A stretch of 64,000 nucleotides of DNA from Botrytis cinerea B05.10 (taxonomy: Eukaryota > Ascomycota > Leotiomycetes > Helotiales > Sclerotiniaceae), in contig NC_037324.1 of assembly GCF_000143535.2 (NCBI RefSeq), positions 434,001 through 498,000 of the forward strand, written 5' to 3'. The translations under genes were made by a program, and so were the position numbers. Below, piece after piece: positions 47,331 through 60,295 of this stretch; the first letter of the stretch is position 1; the number at the start of each line of letters is the position of its first letter. The notes beneath the pieces are model-generated. The model was not told the origin of the DNA and did no database searches. It worked only from the letters and a program-made list of their open reading frames with translations.

Positions 47331-49428
47331 GCATGATATGGTATCATCCGATCAGATATACCAACCTTAAATAGTTTGCATACCTCGCGCTTCAGTTATG
47401 ATATGTATTAGCGATTTGCATACATCAAACGACTGCTAATGGGTCATTTGACGTCATATCCACATCTCTTGAGTAACAAGATCTGTCAATGGCTAGGATA
47501 CACTGGCATAAATATTAGTTTCATACCCAGCTGCGGCTGTAATTTGCTGGTTGCAAATATGCTAGCAGGCGATACCCAATCTGAATACAAATGCATTTAA
47601 ATTACTCTCCCGTGCTACGTGTTTGGAAGACGCCAACGTGATCGATGAATAACACCGTCTTAAGCGCGTTTTGAAGAAATTCCTTGGTAGTTTCTCCACA
47701 TTCTTGAACACCTTTCTCTTGGCAAATGCAATTTTCATTCAGACTTCAGGGTGGCAGTTTTGGAACTATGTATAGTGGGATTGCAAATATTTTGCAAAAT
47801 AATTCTCTTCTCGTGGCTCCGATTCTCTATCGCTTTAAGTTATTCCAAGCAAACTCAGTGGATTCACAACTTTCAATGTAGTTCCCTACTACATTGTTAC
47901 GAAAAGAAACGAGTTAAGCGACTCCTGCATTGTATTAGTAAGAAGGCTATTTCCCCGAATACATGTGTGGAAACCCATCTTAATGATTAACTCTCCTTTT
48001 CTTTCCTTCATACCACATTTGTACTTTGAACATGAGGACTATGCAGAGCAATCTCACACGCGGCTTGGTTCACTGCCATTAGGACAGTCTCCACCAGTCT
48101 ATGCATTTGTTAACTCGCCTGCCAGTACATCCATGAACTCATTGAGAAGTAACATGGTGTTTTAAGAATTGGTTATTATTATTGTATAACGAATTCTGAG
48201 CAGGACTCTAAGTGACCTATGAGTTTGGGAAGTAAAACCAAAATACCCACTCCTCAGTGATTAGGGTTATTTAGCGATGTAGATATAGCTTCTCTTATGT
48301 ATATTTTGAGAACTATTCCAGCAGTGGAAATCTTTAGCTTAGGAATATGTTATTTTTCCAGCAGCAGTATTTAAAACTCACAATGCTTTATCGCGCATAC
48401 GGTACTGGAAAAAGTGTGATGTTCCTCTCAAGATCTGAGGCACATGTGTAACCAGTCAGGGTACACCCAATTTCTAACGAAATAGAACCCTAGGTTGCCA
48501 AACGAACTCCTCTACAATACCCAGACATCTTTAAGGTGATGGTCCAACTGTAAGTTTGTAGTCAAAGAGAGAAATTACTGGCGCTTTCAATTAGAAGATA
48601 TCAATTCTATTAATTTCAATATGATCTCGCTTCACAGGGCGGTTTCAATGATTTTTATTTTGAATTACAACTTGCAGTCGTTGATACAACCTCGCTTCGG
48701 TAGGTGTACCGAATACAGTATCCATGCCACTCTGTTGCCATTCTATAGGGTAACACCGCATGGAAACGGTCCAGCGTGTTGTTCTCACGATACTGGAATA
48801 GGGCAGAGATCACAAATCATTACACGCCTGCAGATTTTCGTGGGGGAAGAAGAAGAAACAAAGGCAAAAACCGCATGCACCTCTGCGCTCAATGCCATTC
48901 AAATATAAATATACAAAAGATGGACTAAGGAAATACGACATGGTACATGATAAATTGTACCATATAGGCATGGATATGGGTGGCAGGCTTGGGGAAAATT
49001 ATTGGCTTGTTTGGGGTTGAGGTGAGTTATAGCTATGAAGATATGAGTAGTCCCTGTTTTTTCGGGGTGTCAAATGCTTGAGGTTACAATCTACTGAACA
49101 TTTGTGTTTTAAGAAAATTGTCTTTTATAGTGTCATTAACACTGCTGTTTTCTGGTGCAATAATTGTACAGATATCATACTCATATTCCACATCACGTAT
49201 CTTAAACCCTCATATGTATGCATCTAACACAAACTCCAAAGAAATTTTCGTGCTGCAAATGTTTGAGATGGCGATGATTTTGCAAATCGGCTAGTGATGT
49301 GATCCTTTTGTTCCATCCTGACTCCCACCCTAGGTTTTCCGTTCCTGCCTAAAACCTCCCAAATATTATTTTTCTACTTCTCTGCCTCTAATAGATTCAC
49401 AACCTCACTTAAGCTCCATATCCTCTTT
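47331..49428. other. Intergenic 2.1 kb, convergent, no gene seen
   Basis: AT-rich sequence between the RRM gene (+) and the SET/MYND gene (-). Only short frames are present and none is protein-like. Confidence 0.55.
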
Positions 49429-51319
49429 CTAAATCCCCACAACATCCCACACCAAGCCGGATAGCTCCCTCAGCCCCGTCCCCAACTTCTCTGCATAAAC
49501 TTCGCCCAATCCACTGGCATCCTTTCCCTTAGCCCAATCCCTTAACGTCCTCCCTACCTCTCCATCTCCCCTCTTCTCCTGAATACTCTCCACATCAGTA
49601 ATATCCACCTCCACTCCCCTCATAACCCCACTTTGTTTTCCCCAGCATCTATTTCCTGTCTCTCTCAATCCGTACATAACCAACTGACACGTACTAACCC
49701 AATCGATATTTCTTAGTCCCCCTTGCCTTCCACTGTTCAGCTTCTCTGTCTCCCATCTCTCAAATTCTTCTGGATCCAAGCTTGCCAGAAATTTACACAA
49801 TCTTTGCAATGCTAGAACTCTAGTAACACGTTGCGGGTGATATGGACTTGGGTAGTTAATGGGATCAGCGTGGATGATCAAGAAAATTAGTACGATAAGC
49901 GCAGAGATATATTCCGCTTTCTCTAGATAAATAAGATAGATTTCATTAAGGACTGTTGGTAAAGGTTGTTGCGCAGAACGTTGTAGAAAGATAAAATCAT
50001 TCAGATTTCCTAGAGCTTTTTTTAAAAGCTCGAGACGTCGATCAATATTCTGGGAGATTTTGTGAACATTTGATATTGTAACTTCGATATGTCGTAATAC
50101 ATGGAGTAGAGAGAAGAGTCTGGTGGTTGTCTCTGGACCTTCGTCTGCTACTCTAGCCTTTGCAAACTTGTAGGTTTCTTGGAAAGCGACGAGCTTGTCA
50201 AGTACAGGCGTTGTAACCATGGGATAATCTATAAAATCGCCATATATAGTCCTGCATACTACGCAGCGAGAACAAAGGCATTGAAAAAACCAAGTCTTTG
50301 CTAAGGCTTCTCGACGAACTTCTTGTCGTTGTGTTTCGTCTATGTAGGATATGAATATCTGTTCTCCTTTCGCAATAGGGGAGAGAGCTCGGAGGGTAGC
50401 GCGCTTTCCATCAAATGTGATAGCTGCGTTTGGACGACAGCTATGGTTGGCGCGTGCCAGCAGAGGATCAAGACATAGTCCAATTGGACCATTGCCAACA
50501 TTAGATTCGACACGGAACCCGTTGGTAGAGAGCTACAGGCCTGTCTTAGCAAGGATAAAATCAAAGATAGAATATTGTGCCTACCCGACAGAGAGACTCA
50601 AGAGCATATTTGACAAATTCTGGTTTTCGTTGAAGAAGGTTCACTACAGCATGGGCTTGTAATGATATATCATCCCACTTTGATTGGACCCTTCTGAGCT
50701 CGTCTTCGTGGGATGCAAGGTCCATAAAAGGTGAGTCTTTTGCTAGAGCTGCCGGGTTACTAACCAATTGAATGATACCACGAACAGCTGTAGGAAGCAC
50801 CTTGTTTAAAGAATTCCCAAGACTTTGCGATTGGATAGCCTTGCATTGTTTCTCATGAAGTGAATGGTCTAGATCTTGGCATTTTTTACTGCAGTAATCC
50901 ACTGCCTTGCAGCCAATACAGTTCACCGTTGCTTTTTTCGACCGACAATTTGAATAAGCACAAGATGTATTTGTTACTGCTTGCGCGCTGATCTGTGTTC
51001 TAGAATGCTCAAAGGGCTTTCTGGACTTGAAAAGGACACATTCTGCTCCGTGGGAACCCTCGGATTTTAGTGATAACCTTTCGCAATCATCACAACAAAA
51101 ATTGACAACACCGCAACTTGAGCATGGCTGTAACTCCACTCCTTCTCCTGCTTCTAGAAAACAATTGGCGCACACTCGATGCAGTGCCTGATTCTCGGCA
51201 ATCAACAAAAGGGGTTTTTGTATGACAACGATAGAGTCCCCAGGGTTTAAATTGACTGTTGAAAAAAGGCCATTTCCCAGGCCATTTGCCGTGCCAATTC
51301 TTGTATAACTTATGTCCAT
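49429..51319 (-). CDS. SET and MYND domain protein (SMYD-like lysine methyltransferase)
   Basis: A protein of 612 residues from complement(join(49429..50532,50585..51319)). The SET domain is split around a zinc region as in SMYD proteins. The N-terminal SET part (1-45) contains NGLGNGLFSTVNLNPGDSIV. A first MYND-like zinc region starts CANC (50-53) and continues CSSCGVVNFCCDDC. A second lies at about 118-157 (CAYSNC, CIGCKAVDYCSKKC, HEKQC). The second SET half holds NHSCRPNA at 274-281 and GEQIFISYID with Tyr308, followed by the post-SET cysteines CLCSRC. The C-terminal 250 residues are helical. Members methylate histone or non-histone lysines; the substrate here is unknown. The 52-bp intron restores the frame. 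Confidence 0.9.
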
Positions 51320-52688
51320 TTGACTGGATTGTGTTTTTTATGGGGTGCGATTCTTGATGGACTTGGATGTGCTTTTTGAATGATGGTGGAATCTGGCTGA
51401 CCCATTTTGATTTGACCTTGAATCTAATCTAGATACGGTTTGGTGCTTCCGATCTAAACCCCGCAACTGCATAGAGAAGGGTCCAATTCCTCACCAAGAA
51501 TGCTAAAGACATGGCGTTGAACAGATCCACCGGGCGACTTTGATTCTCTTACCATAATGGATTCCAATTATCGGCCCTCAATCAATGAGCCAATGTTACA
51601 ACATATTGATGCGTGTAGATTGATAAGAAGCGAAGTTGTGGAAAGGAATTGGTATTCGAATATATTGTACGATATTCACATCTTGCCTGCTAATAAGGTT
51701 ATCTTATCGCTTAGATAACAAAACAAACGACCGGTTGACTGCACTATCTACCAAGTCTCAGTATCCTGCAAACAACACTACATACAACCGTGGAAGCCAT
51801 TGTAGATTTCTCTTCTCGTCTCAACCTCTTGAAAAGGCATGTTGAGCTCCTGAAGTCGGCAAAAAGTCAATGATAGAAGCAGAGTTGAAGTTTGGACGGC
51901 CCCGCCATTAGTTTGGGAACCATCTAGGTGTTCTTCAACGTTCCTGTCTTATTATTCTTTCCTGGAGTGTGCCCACTGAGTATCTGGCAACTATCTCTTC
52001 TTTAACGCCATACTGTCACTTGCTGGCGTCTTCTAATCAGAGTCAGCCTGGCGCGGCTGTGAATGAGTAAGAGCTAATTGAGATGTAAAAACATAGACAT
52101 AAAGGAACTCATATTCAGTTCATTAGCCAACACACACACTCGTCTAAGCAAGTACTTCGTGAGCTTTCTGGAGTTGCAATGACCTTGCGGATTTATCCCT
52201 GGCATTAGACAGATTCGGATACATCGACTGCAGTGAAAGGAAAGCCTGGCTTTACAGTGATACTTGCTACTCGTTTCAGGGCCTCACGATGGATGCTAGT
52301 GATGAAGAACGAATTGAGAGCGAAGACTAGACCAAAGAGACAGCACTTACTTCCTGTCTATGGATTGATGATTGTGATCCCTTCAAGATACGCAGGTAAG
52401 GTATGGAAGTGTAGAAGGATGGAAGTACAGCCAGTCAATGTTTTATGTTATCAATCCTCGAGCATCATGGCTTTATTATTATTATTTGACTGAAATCATG
52501 CGGGGGTGGACTAAGCTTTGAAAAGCACTAAGGTGGCGCTAAACCAATTCTGTGCAAGTTTATCGAAGAAACAAAAATCGAAATAATATTTTTGGCCATC
52601 GAACCCAAAATCATAACAATCTTCATTTTTGCCCCTCACCAAATAGGAATCTCTCATCAAGTCGATTTCTTCTAATAAATCCGCAATT
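51320..52688. promoter_or_regulatory. Divergent intergenic between SET/MYND (-) and mitochondrial-type RRM (+)
   Basis: 1.37 kb with no gene seen. It contains both promoters and the leader exon of the RRM gene at its right end. Confidence 0.55.
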
Positions 52689-53807
52689 ATGTAAGTTCAC
52701 AGGTAGCAATTTCAGTGTTTGTAACCTCAAAACTAATGATTGCTGAAGGCATTTCGTCCGTCGTGCCGCTCTCAGAGCTGCTTCCAACACCTCTTTTGTT
52801 TCTAAACCTCGCACCATCAACACTACTTCCCCATTCGTTGTCAGAGCTTCAAACGAGAGAATATCATCAGCGGTATTCCGAAGATTTGCAAGTGACGATG
52901 CACATGCTAGAGAAGAGAACGCAGATGCACAAGAGGAAGGAGCCGTTCGATCAGCTATCAACTCCGCCACAGAAACTGTCTCAGAGTATGCCTCAGAGGC
53001 CAAGAATACCGTTGCTCAAGCAACTGGATTTGGGTCCAGAAACGTTGGCTTTGGAAGCAGGGACAGAAACGCAGATCGTCCTTCCATTGAGCCTAACAAC
53101 GGCGTCTACATTGGTAACTTGTTGTTCGATATTAACGAAGAGGATCTTAAGAAGGAATTCGAGCACTTCGGAACCATTACCGATGTCAGAGTTACTAGAG
53201 ATGCTAGAGGTTTGAGCAAGGGGTAAGCACTCAAAATGCTGCTATTTTTTTATAAACTATAACTAACAATATCTTCAGATTTGCCTACATTGACTTCGCA
53301 GATGTTCAATCCGCAACTGCAGCAATTGAAGCCAAGAACCAAACTATCTTTGAGGGTCGCAGACTTGTTGTCAACTACATCAACCAGACACCAAAGATCA
53401 GAGATCAAAACCCACCTTCCAAGTGCCTCTTCATCGGAAACCTCGCCTTCGAGATGTCTGATGCCGATTTGAACAGCCTATTCCGTGAGGTTAGAAACGT
53501 CATTGACGTTCGTGTTGCCATCGATAGACGCACTGGACAGCCAAGAGGCTTTGCCCATGCAGACTTCGTTGATGTTGACAGTGCCATGAAGGCTCTTGAG
53601 CAGTTGCAAGGAAAGGAGGTCTTCAACCGAAGACTGAGAGTTGATTACAGTCTTGGCGAGAGAAGCGCTGGAGGCCGTGATCGCAATGACCGTGGATTCG
53701 GCAACAATGATCGTGGTGGACGTGGATCATATGGCGGCGGACGTGGAGGATATGGTGGTGACCGTGGTGACCGTGGAGACCGTGGTGGAAGAGGTTCATC
53801 ATTCTAA
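52689..53807 (+). CDS. Two-RRM protein with mitochondrial-type presequence and RGG tail; start codon split by an intron
   Basis: 334 residues from join(52689..52690,52749..53222,53279..53807). The leader exon ends ...GCAATTAT before GTAAGT; the 58-bp intron has ACTAAT and ends TGAAG, and exon 2 begins GCATTTCGTC. The spliced product reads AT+G, giving MHFVRRAALRAASN. Upstream in frame there is a TAG and no ATG, and the next Met is inside the second RRM, so this split start is needed. The N-terminus (1 to about 55) is Arg/Ala/Ser-rich, lacks acidic residues early, and ends in FRRFASDD, like a mitochondrial presequence. RRM1 has GVYIGNLLFD and GFAYIDFA; RRM2 has CLFIGNLAFE and GFAHADFV. The tail is Gly/Arg-rich (RGG-like). 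Likely a mitochondrial RNA-binding protein; location is inferred. Confidence 0.87.
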
Positions 53808-54798
53808 GGAGAGGGCTGAATATTTGTGTGTTGTGTCGTCCAACGGGCAAATCGATTAACGAATGATCGAATGAATACTTTGTATGATGAATTTGGGTAG
53901 GCGTTAGTCATCTATTAGAGGTGTATGGGAAGTCTCAAAAGTTGCTGAATCTTCTATGCAGCTCTACTTTCATGGACGCTTCCTCTTCTTTCACCTTGTA
54001 TTATAACCCCTCCCCCGAAGCCTAGTCGGTTGTAATAAAAAAGGCTTTGATCTGATCAGGTACAAAAACTTGAGGATCTAAATTACATCAAGAAATCATA
54101 TAAAATTCCACTCAGTGCATCTTGCAGAGTCTCACGTTTTCTAATCGAAATGTACCCTTCTATACCTCTCGCCACTTGCTAAATACGTAAGCGCCTAGTA
54201 TCTTAATTCGTAATATGGGACATCTGCTCATACCGTATATTGCCTACTTGATAATTGTTTTCCGGTCCGGCTCCAAAGACCAAAGGCAGCTTGTATTTTG
54301 ATCTGATACATATACACCTATTTAGTTAGTCCATTTCGTTTACATACGGAAAGATTTCGAGAAAGACCAATTGAAAACGAAAACAAAACATGTGACCCTC
54401 TCTACAGCCAACAACAGTACAGAGCTGCAGTCTAATCGGTGTTTGTGTTGTTCAACCGAGGTGGTCCGCCGATTGAATTTCTAATGTACCGCGACCCCAC
54501 AGTTCATCCACGTTCTCATGCATGTTAAGTATTCTCCTGCATCCACTCGACCATACGAGTATCAGTCACGAAAACAATTGTTAAACATCCACCTGGTGAT
54601 CTATCACAATTACAAAGAATCTTAATTCCTTCTTGTATAATATATTCCTGTCTAATTCCCTTTCCACCACAAGTTATCTTTTGAACATCAGACCAAGCTT
54701 CTAGCATCACCATCACTAGATAAAGTGACAACGCGAACGGCAAAGCGCGAACATATCATTACCAGTCACAAAAGATTTAAATTCGACTTAAATCAGCC
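53808..54798. other. Intergenic: 3' flank of RRM gene and PEX5 promoter
   Basis: About 1 kb, AT-rich, with no gene seen. Confidence 0.6.
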
Positions 54799-56825
54799 AT
54801 GTCTTTCATGGGCGGTGCAGAATGTTCGACAGCAGGAAATCCGCTTAGTCAATTCACCAAACATGTTCAGGATGACAAGAGTTTACAGAGAGATAGATTG
54901 GTCGGAAGAGCGCCTGGAGGCGGTATGCAGGGCATGCGCTCCGGTATGAATATGAACGGAAGTCAAGATCACGTAGGTAATTCAGGATGATACACCTTAG
55001 TCAACGCAGTGTATCTCTCGAGGATGTTATTTACTGATTCGCATGTTGGCAGATGATGAACGATTTTATGCAACAAAATGGTCAACTCCCACCAGAAGCC
55101 TTCGCTATGCAACATGATCTTCATCAGAATGCACAAATGAGAAATGGATCTCAATCTCCAGCTGTTGGAGGATGGGCCCAGGAGTTCAATCCTGGAATGC
55201 CGGGAATGCCAGAGCAGGCAATGATGGAGGCGGCGTTCCAAGCTCCCAAAGGTACAGCATTCAGCCCTGCGGATTTTGCTAGATTTCAACAGATGGGCCA
55301 ATCAAGCTCCGCGCGTTCTGCGAGTCCTATGGCGCAAAATATGTCGAATGGTTATTCATATCAAGGTCCTCAAATGGGTATGGGTATGGGTATGGGAATG
55401 ATGGGCATGAACAGAATGGGTATGGGTATGAATATGATGAACCAACCACAGTATCAACAACCTGCGCAGGATTTACAACAAGACAAAGGAAAGGGGAAGA
55501 TGGTTGAGCTCGATGATCAAAATTGGGAAGAGCAATTCAAGCAGATTGATTTACAAGGAAAGGAGCTCGAAGAGAGTTTGGCGGCGGAAGGAGAATTAAA
55601 TGAAATGGATAGGTCAGTCCTTGAATCTGAAACCAATGAATTTGGGGATTTTGAATCTATTTGGAAGGGCATACAAGCTGAAAATGCTGCTGCTAGGGAA
55701 ATGGCCGGCGAAGAAAGCCTAAACGGTATGAACATAAGCGAATTCGATCAATGGGACGGATTTGATGCTGTAGGAACACATCAATCACCATTCCGTGACC
55801 CGCAACTCGGAGATTATATGTTTGAAAACGAGAACCTTTTTAAAGATATCGCCAACCCATTCGACGAGGGTGTGCGGATAATGCACGAGGGAGGTAACTT
55901 ATCTCTCGCCGCACTAGCTTTCGAGGCCGCCGTACAAAAAGATCCCCAGCATGTTGATGCATGGGTATTGTTAGGTTCGGCCCAAGCCCAAAATGAAAAG
56001 GAGACACCGGCAATCCGAGCGTTAGAACAGGCTCTGAAAGTTGACCCTATGAATCTTACAGCCCTTATGGGCCTAGCAGTTTCCTACACAAACGAAGGTT
56101 ACGATAGTACCGCTTATCGTACACTTGAGCGCTGGCTCTCCATCAAGTATCCATCTATCATTGAACCAGGTGCCCTATCTTCTGAGAGTGACATCGGTTT
56201 CACCGACCGACATCAACTTCATGAAAAGGTTACTGATTTATTCATTCGCGCCGCTCAACTTTCACCAGATGGCGAACACATGGATCCAGATGTGCAAGTA
56301 GGTCTCGGAGTCCTCTTCTACGGTGCTGAAGAGTACGATAAAGCAGTTGATTGTTTCACTGCTGCTCTAGCCTCCACCGAATCTGGAACCTCGAATCAAA
56401 GAGACCAAGTTCATCTCTTATGGAATCGCCTCGGCGCCACTCTCGCGAATTCAGGCCGCAGCGAAGAAGCTATCGCCGCCTACGAAAAAGCACTAACGCT
56501 CCGCATCAATTTCGTACGAGCCCGCTACAACCTTGGTGTCTCTTGCATCAATATTGGATGTTTTGACGAAGCTGCTTCTCATCTTCTAGGTGCATTAGCT
56601 ATGCACAAAATTGTGGAAAATGAAGGCAGAGAAAAGGCAAGAGATGTACTGGGTGGCGGAAGTGTCAGTGAGGCGGATCTCGAGAGGATGATCTCGCAAA
56701 ATCAAAGCACTAATTTGTATGATACATTGAGAAGAGTTTTTAGTCAGATGGGGAGAAGAGATTTGTCTGAGCGCGTCGTGGCGGGAATGGATGTTGAGAG
56801 TTTCAGAGGGGAGTTTGATTTTTAA
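54799..56825 (+). CDS. PEX5: Peroxin 5, peroxisomal PTS1 import receptor
   Basis: The cycling receptor that binds C-terminal SKL-type signals and docks cargo at the peroxisome. 648 residues from join(54799..54972,55053..56825). The N-terminus MSFMGGAECSTAGNPL holds the conserved Cys9 that is mono-ubiquitinated for receptor export. Trp-containing docking motifs are WAQEF (99), WEEQF (216), a FESIW motif (around 262) and WDGFD (292). A Met/Gly repeat lies at about 164-188. The TPR array starts at about 335 (EGGNLSLAALAFEAAVQKDP) and includes AWVLLGSAQAQNEKE, LGVLFYGAEEYDKAVDCF and LWNRLGATLANSGRSEEAI. The last repeat region is ARYNLGVSCINIGCFDEA. Length and order are typical. Confidence 0.96.
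55374..55446 (+). repeat. Met-Gly coding repeat inside PEX5
   Basis: ATGGGTATGGGTATGGGTATGGGA-type hexamer units encode a run of alternating Met and Gly between two docking motifs. Confidence 0.85.
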
Positions 56826-57558
56826 TTTTGAAATTTGTGGACGAGTGATACTTTGGATGAGTATGAGTATCAGTGGTTAGATGTACATGAATGGATGGAT
56901 TAGCAGAAGTCGATTCTCGTTGAGCAAATACATGGGATGTAGTTGATTGGACTAAAACGAAACTGATGATATGGTATATTATTGTGGATGTCAAAACAAA
57001 ACAGCAAAATGATTTTTGGGGTGGAAGGCCCATTCGAATAGAATTGAATCGGACTGAACGGTCATTTTTAGGATCAGAAATAGGTATAAGGTAGCGTAGC
57101 GTAGCGAATGAATGAATAATATTTGGAGGGATCACAAGAACTGTCTAAATTAGAGACATGATGAGATGAGTTATATAAACCAGAATAAGAACGCATCTTG
57201 ATTTTAATGGGAAGAGGGGCGAAGGATAGTATGTATGGAGTGTGGAATAGACGGGTAGATAGATACATGTAAATGGATTTGGAACTGTATGATATGCTGA
57301 GTTGGTGAGGGAAAAGGGGAAATGGGGTTCCGGGTTTTGACCGCAGGTGTGGTTTACAGGATGAAAGTTTGTAGAGGGGTAGAAGGAAATATAAGAATTA
57401 ATATCAATAGGTGATGATATGAAACTCGATTGATTGTTTTACAGTTATGCAGGTGGGAGAAGGTAAGATTGCCTATTCTACGTTTATTCTGCCACCAGGT
57501 ATCATACTCCCCTTTATCTTCCAGATTTTCCGAGACCTTGATAATTTCACCAATCAAA
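56826..57558. other. Intergenic, convergent 3' ends of PEX5 and the Mis18-like gene
   Basis: 733 bp with no gene seen. A GTAGCGTAGCGTAGCGA triplication lies at about 57091-57107 and resembles the start of the 38-bp repeat. Confidence 0.55.
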
Positions 57559-60295
57559 TTATTCCCTCTCCAACGCTTCCTTAACCAATTCCTCTCTCCT
57601 TTCTACTTCTCTCCTTCGCGTACTTTTTCTCCTTTCTCTTTTTTGTTCTTTTGGACGTTCCCTTTCTCTTCCTCTTTTTCCTTCTCTCTCCTGTTCATTA
57701 TCCTGCCCATCTCGGTTATCATTTCCCTTTCCTCCATTTCGATCCTCTACTTTACTAAGCTCACTTTGCGCCCTCTTCCTTTTAAGTTTATCATAATACT
57801 TCTCTCCACGAGTCAGCTTATAGGTGTCATCATCCGCTGGAGACCCCTTAAACCCCTTTGAACGTCTCGAACTCGATCCCACCTTACTTTCTTTTCCGAT
57901 ATCCATATCATCACTCTCTACTGCCTCATCGCTTGTGGCATTCCCAGATTCGAGTCTGGCAGCGAGAGCTTTGTCCAAGTCAACAGAAGGTCTTTGACGA
58001 GAATTGCGAGTATTTCTTCGTTGTCTTTTTGCAGGGTGAGATGGATTGTCTTTCTCAATATTTAGGGGTACCGAGACGTGATTCTTTTGTGATTGAAGGT
58101 TTTGCATCGGACTCTCATTAATTCCTCCAGGAGGCTCGGAACCCCCACGTTCCTTTCCATAGGTCAAATCAATCACTAAATTACTTTGTATACTCGCAAC
58201 TTCCCTGATCAATGGACTTGAATTTGGAACAGGAAGTATACGCCCCCGCAATGTTCGCCCTGGTGTAAATGGTTCTTCGCTACTGAGTCCATTTGAGGGA
58301 GTGCCGGAAGTAATGAGAGATTTACTGGGGGCTCCCTTAGGACGGCCACGGCGTGGATTAGATTGAGCTATACTGGATTGAGGTGCCTGCTTTTCTTTTT
58401 TCGAGGCGGTCTTAGGACGGCCAGGACCTCGGGCAGATTTGGGTGTATCAGCAGCGGAACCATTTTGCTTATATGGAGTGCCTTTCGGACGGCCAGGACC
58501 TCGACGGGAATTAGATGGAAGCTGTTGTTCTTGCGTGTTCTGTGAGAATTCTGATTGAGAAGAATTGGGAATTTCGATTTGTTTTCGACTTCGATGATGG
58601 TTTTGGGGTTGATCTGAGTGAGACGTAAACGAATCTTCATTCGAGTTTGCTGGAGAAATTGCTTGAGATGACTCCGGGAATGTATCTGAGGTAGCTTGTG
58701 AGACATGCAGCAGATTCTGATGTTCCTCATTATTGCTGTTTTCAACAAGATTGTTTGTTTGAGTAGCCTTTGAGTTGTTCTGTAGATGTCGGCGCTCTTC
58801 ATCATTTTTAGGTTTATTAGAACCACCTATTCCCGTGGCTTTTGACATAATCTGCATATTTTGTTCGTCAATATTATCACTTTCGCAGGAAGTGTTCATT
58901 TCGGTTTCAATTTGTTGAGAGGGTGATTCCGGAATCTGCCTTTCAGTATCTTGCTCGATATACTGAATTTCAACGTCTTGTTTAGTACAATCGACGTCAC
59001 CATTCGTATCGTAACGACCAAGAATAGGAGATTCGATACGAGGTTTGGAAGGAGTGGCTGGCTCTTTACTTGGTGATCGAGTAGGAGGTATTGAGAGAGA
59101 TCTTGTGTCTTCATCTTGTTGAGCTTCCGTTTCTTTTCTGCGTTTGTATCTTCCAAATTCAGGAAGCTTCGAAGTCTGGACATCCACTTGATCATATTCG
59201 GCTTCAGTGTACCGGCGCTTCCGATGCAAGGACCGGCTACCTTCAAACATCGAGAGATCTCTCGCATTATTAAGTGGACTGGATCGTTCATTAGATATTA
59301 ATTTGGGCAGAATTTGTCCTTCTTGTAATTCATCAGAAGGTGCAGGAGTGGTTATTACTCGAGCATCTGAGGTTGAAGCTTTGCGAGAAGCGCTCTCCAT
59401 CTTCCCAACCCGAGTGCGTAGAGAATAAAGTTCTTTACGAAAATTGTTCACTTCATCAGCCTTCTCGGTCACCCGAATGAGATCATGCTGGAGAGTTTCG
59501 ACGACACTTGCAGCCACAGAACGAGCGTTTTGAATCGCGGTCATATCACGGCGCATATTTTGCATGAAGATCTTAACGTCCTGCATGTCATTCTCGAGGC
59601 GACCCACAGCAGCATCAATTCGATCAATATCTTTTCGTTGCTCACAAATCGTTAACATGATTTTTGCATCGCCAAGTATCGATGGTGAAAATGCCGCTGG
59701 AGTGGAAGGGTTTTCAATACTTTGGCGTGATATTTCGCCGGGGGCTGGAGTCTTTGGCAGGATTGATGACGGTCGCCTGGACTGTGAGCTTAAGTTATTT
59801 GAGGATTTCTTCAAATCATGTGTTTTTGTGACGGATAAAATTGCCTTTTCCCCTGTTTGTTGCAATTTCATTGATATCTTCTTGGCACATATGAGTAATT
59901 GACCCCTATTTACTATTAGCATGGACATTATCTTTATAAATGTGAACCTCTCATACTTTTTTAACAGATGACCCTCTGGTGCATCATCGCACAGCAGGCC
60001 AAATACTTGACGGCAATTTGCGCAGGCCAAATCTTGAAGAGAACTAATACGAATGAGCATGGTTGTATTGAAATCGGAGTTTCCAGAGCACATACCTATT
60101 TTCTATGATAGTTCCAACTTGTGCTGGACCAACTGCTAGCTTGATAGAACCAATGCCCTTTAATCCTGTGGCATCGCGTATGACTTTGGGTATATAATAA
60201 GTCTTTCCAAGACCTTCCCAGGAATTATCAAAGCTACCAACCTCAAATCCACACTTAAGACAATAGCATATAATGACTTCTGCTTCTGATGACAT
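57559..60295 (-). CDS. Mis18/Yippee-like zinc-domain protein with coiled coil and three AT-hooks
   Basis: 877 residues from complement(join(57559..59905,59957..60043,60096..60295)). The N-terminal domain has CLKC (12-15) and CANC (74-77), two CxxC pairs about 60 residues apart, with LACANCRQVFGLLCDD and LLKKG after them. This resembles the Mis18/Yippee beta-fold that binds zinc. A long coiled coil follows (about 180-280), then a polar region with Glu/Gln/Asn-rich stretches. Three AT-hooks come next: GPGRPKG, GPGRPKT and RRGRPKG (plus-strand positions about 58330-58520). A Lys/Arg/Glu-rich helical C-terminus ends the protein. Mis18 proteins prime centromeres for CENP-A loading. A centromere role here is inference; the AT-hooks support DNA binding. 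Confidence 0.78.

Noticed and set aside
52715..53215. 166-codon frame overlapping the mitochondrial-type RRM gene
   Set aside because: Other frame of the same exon; it does not encode the RRM motifs.
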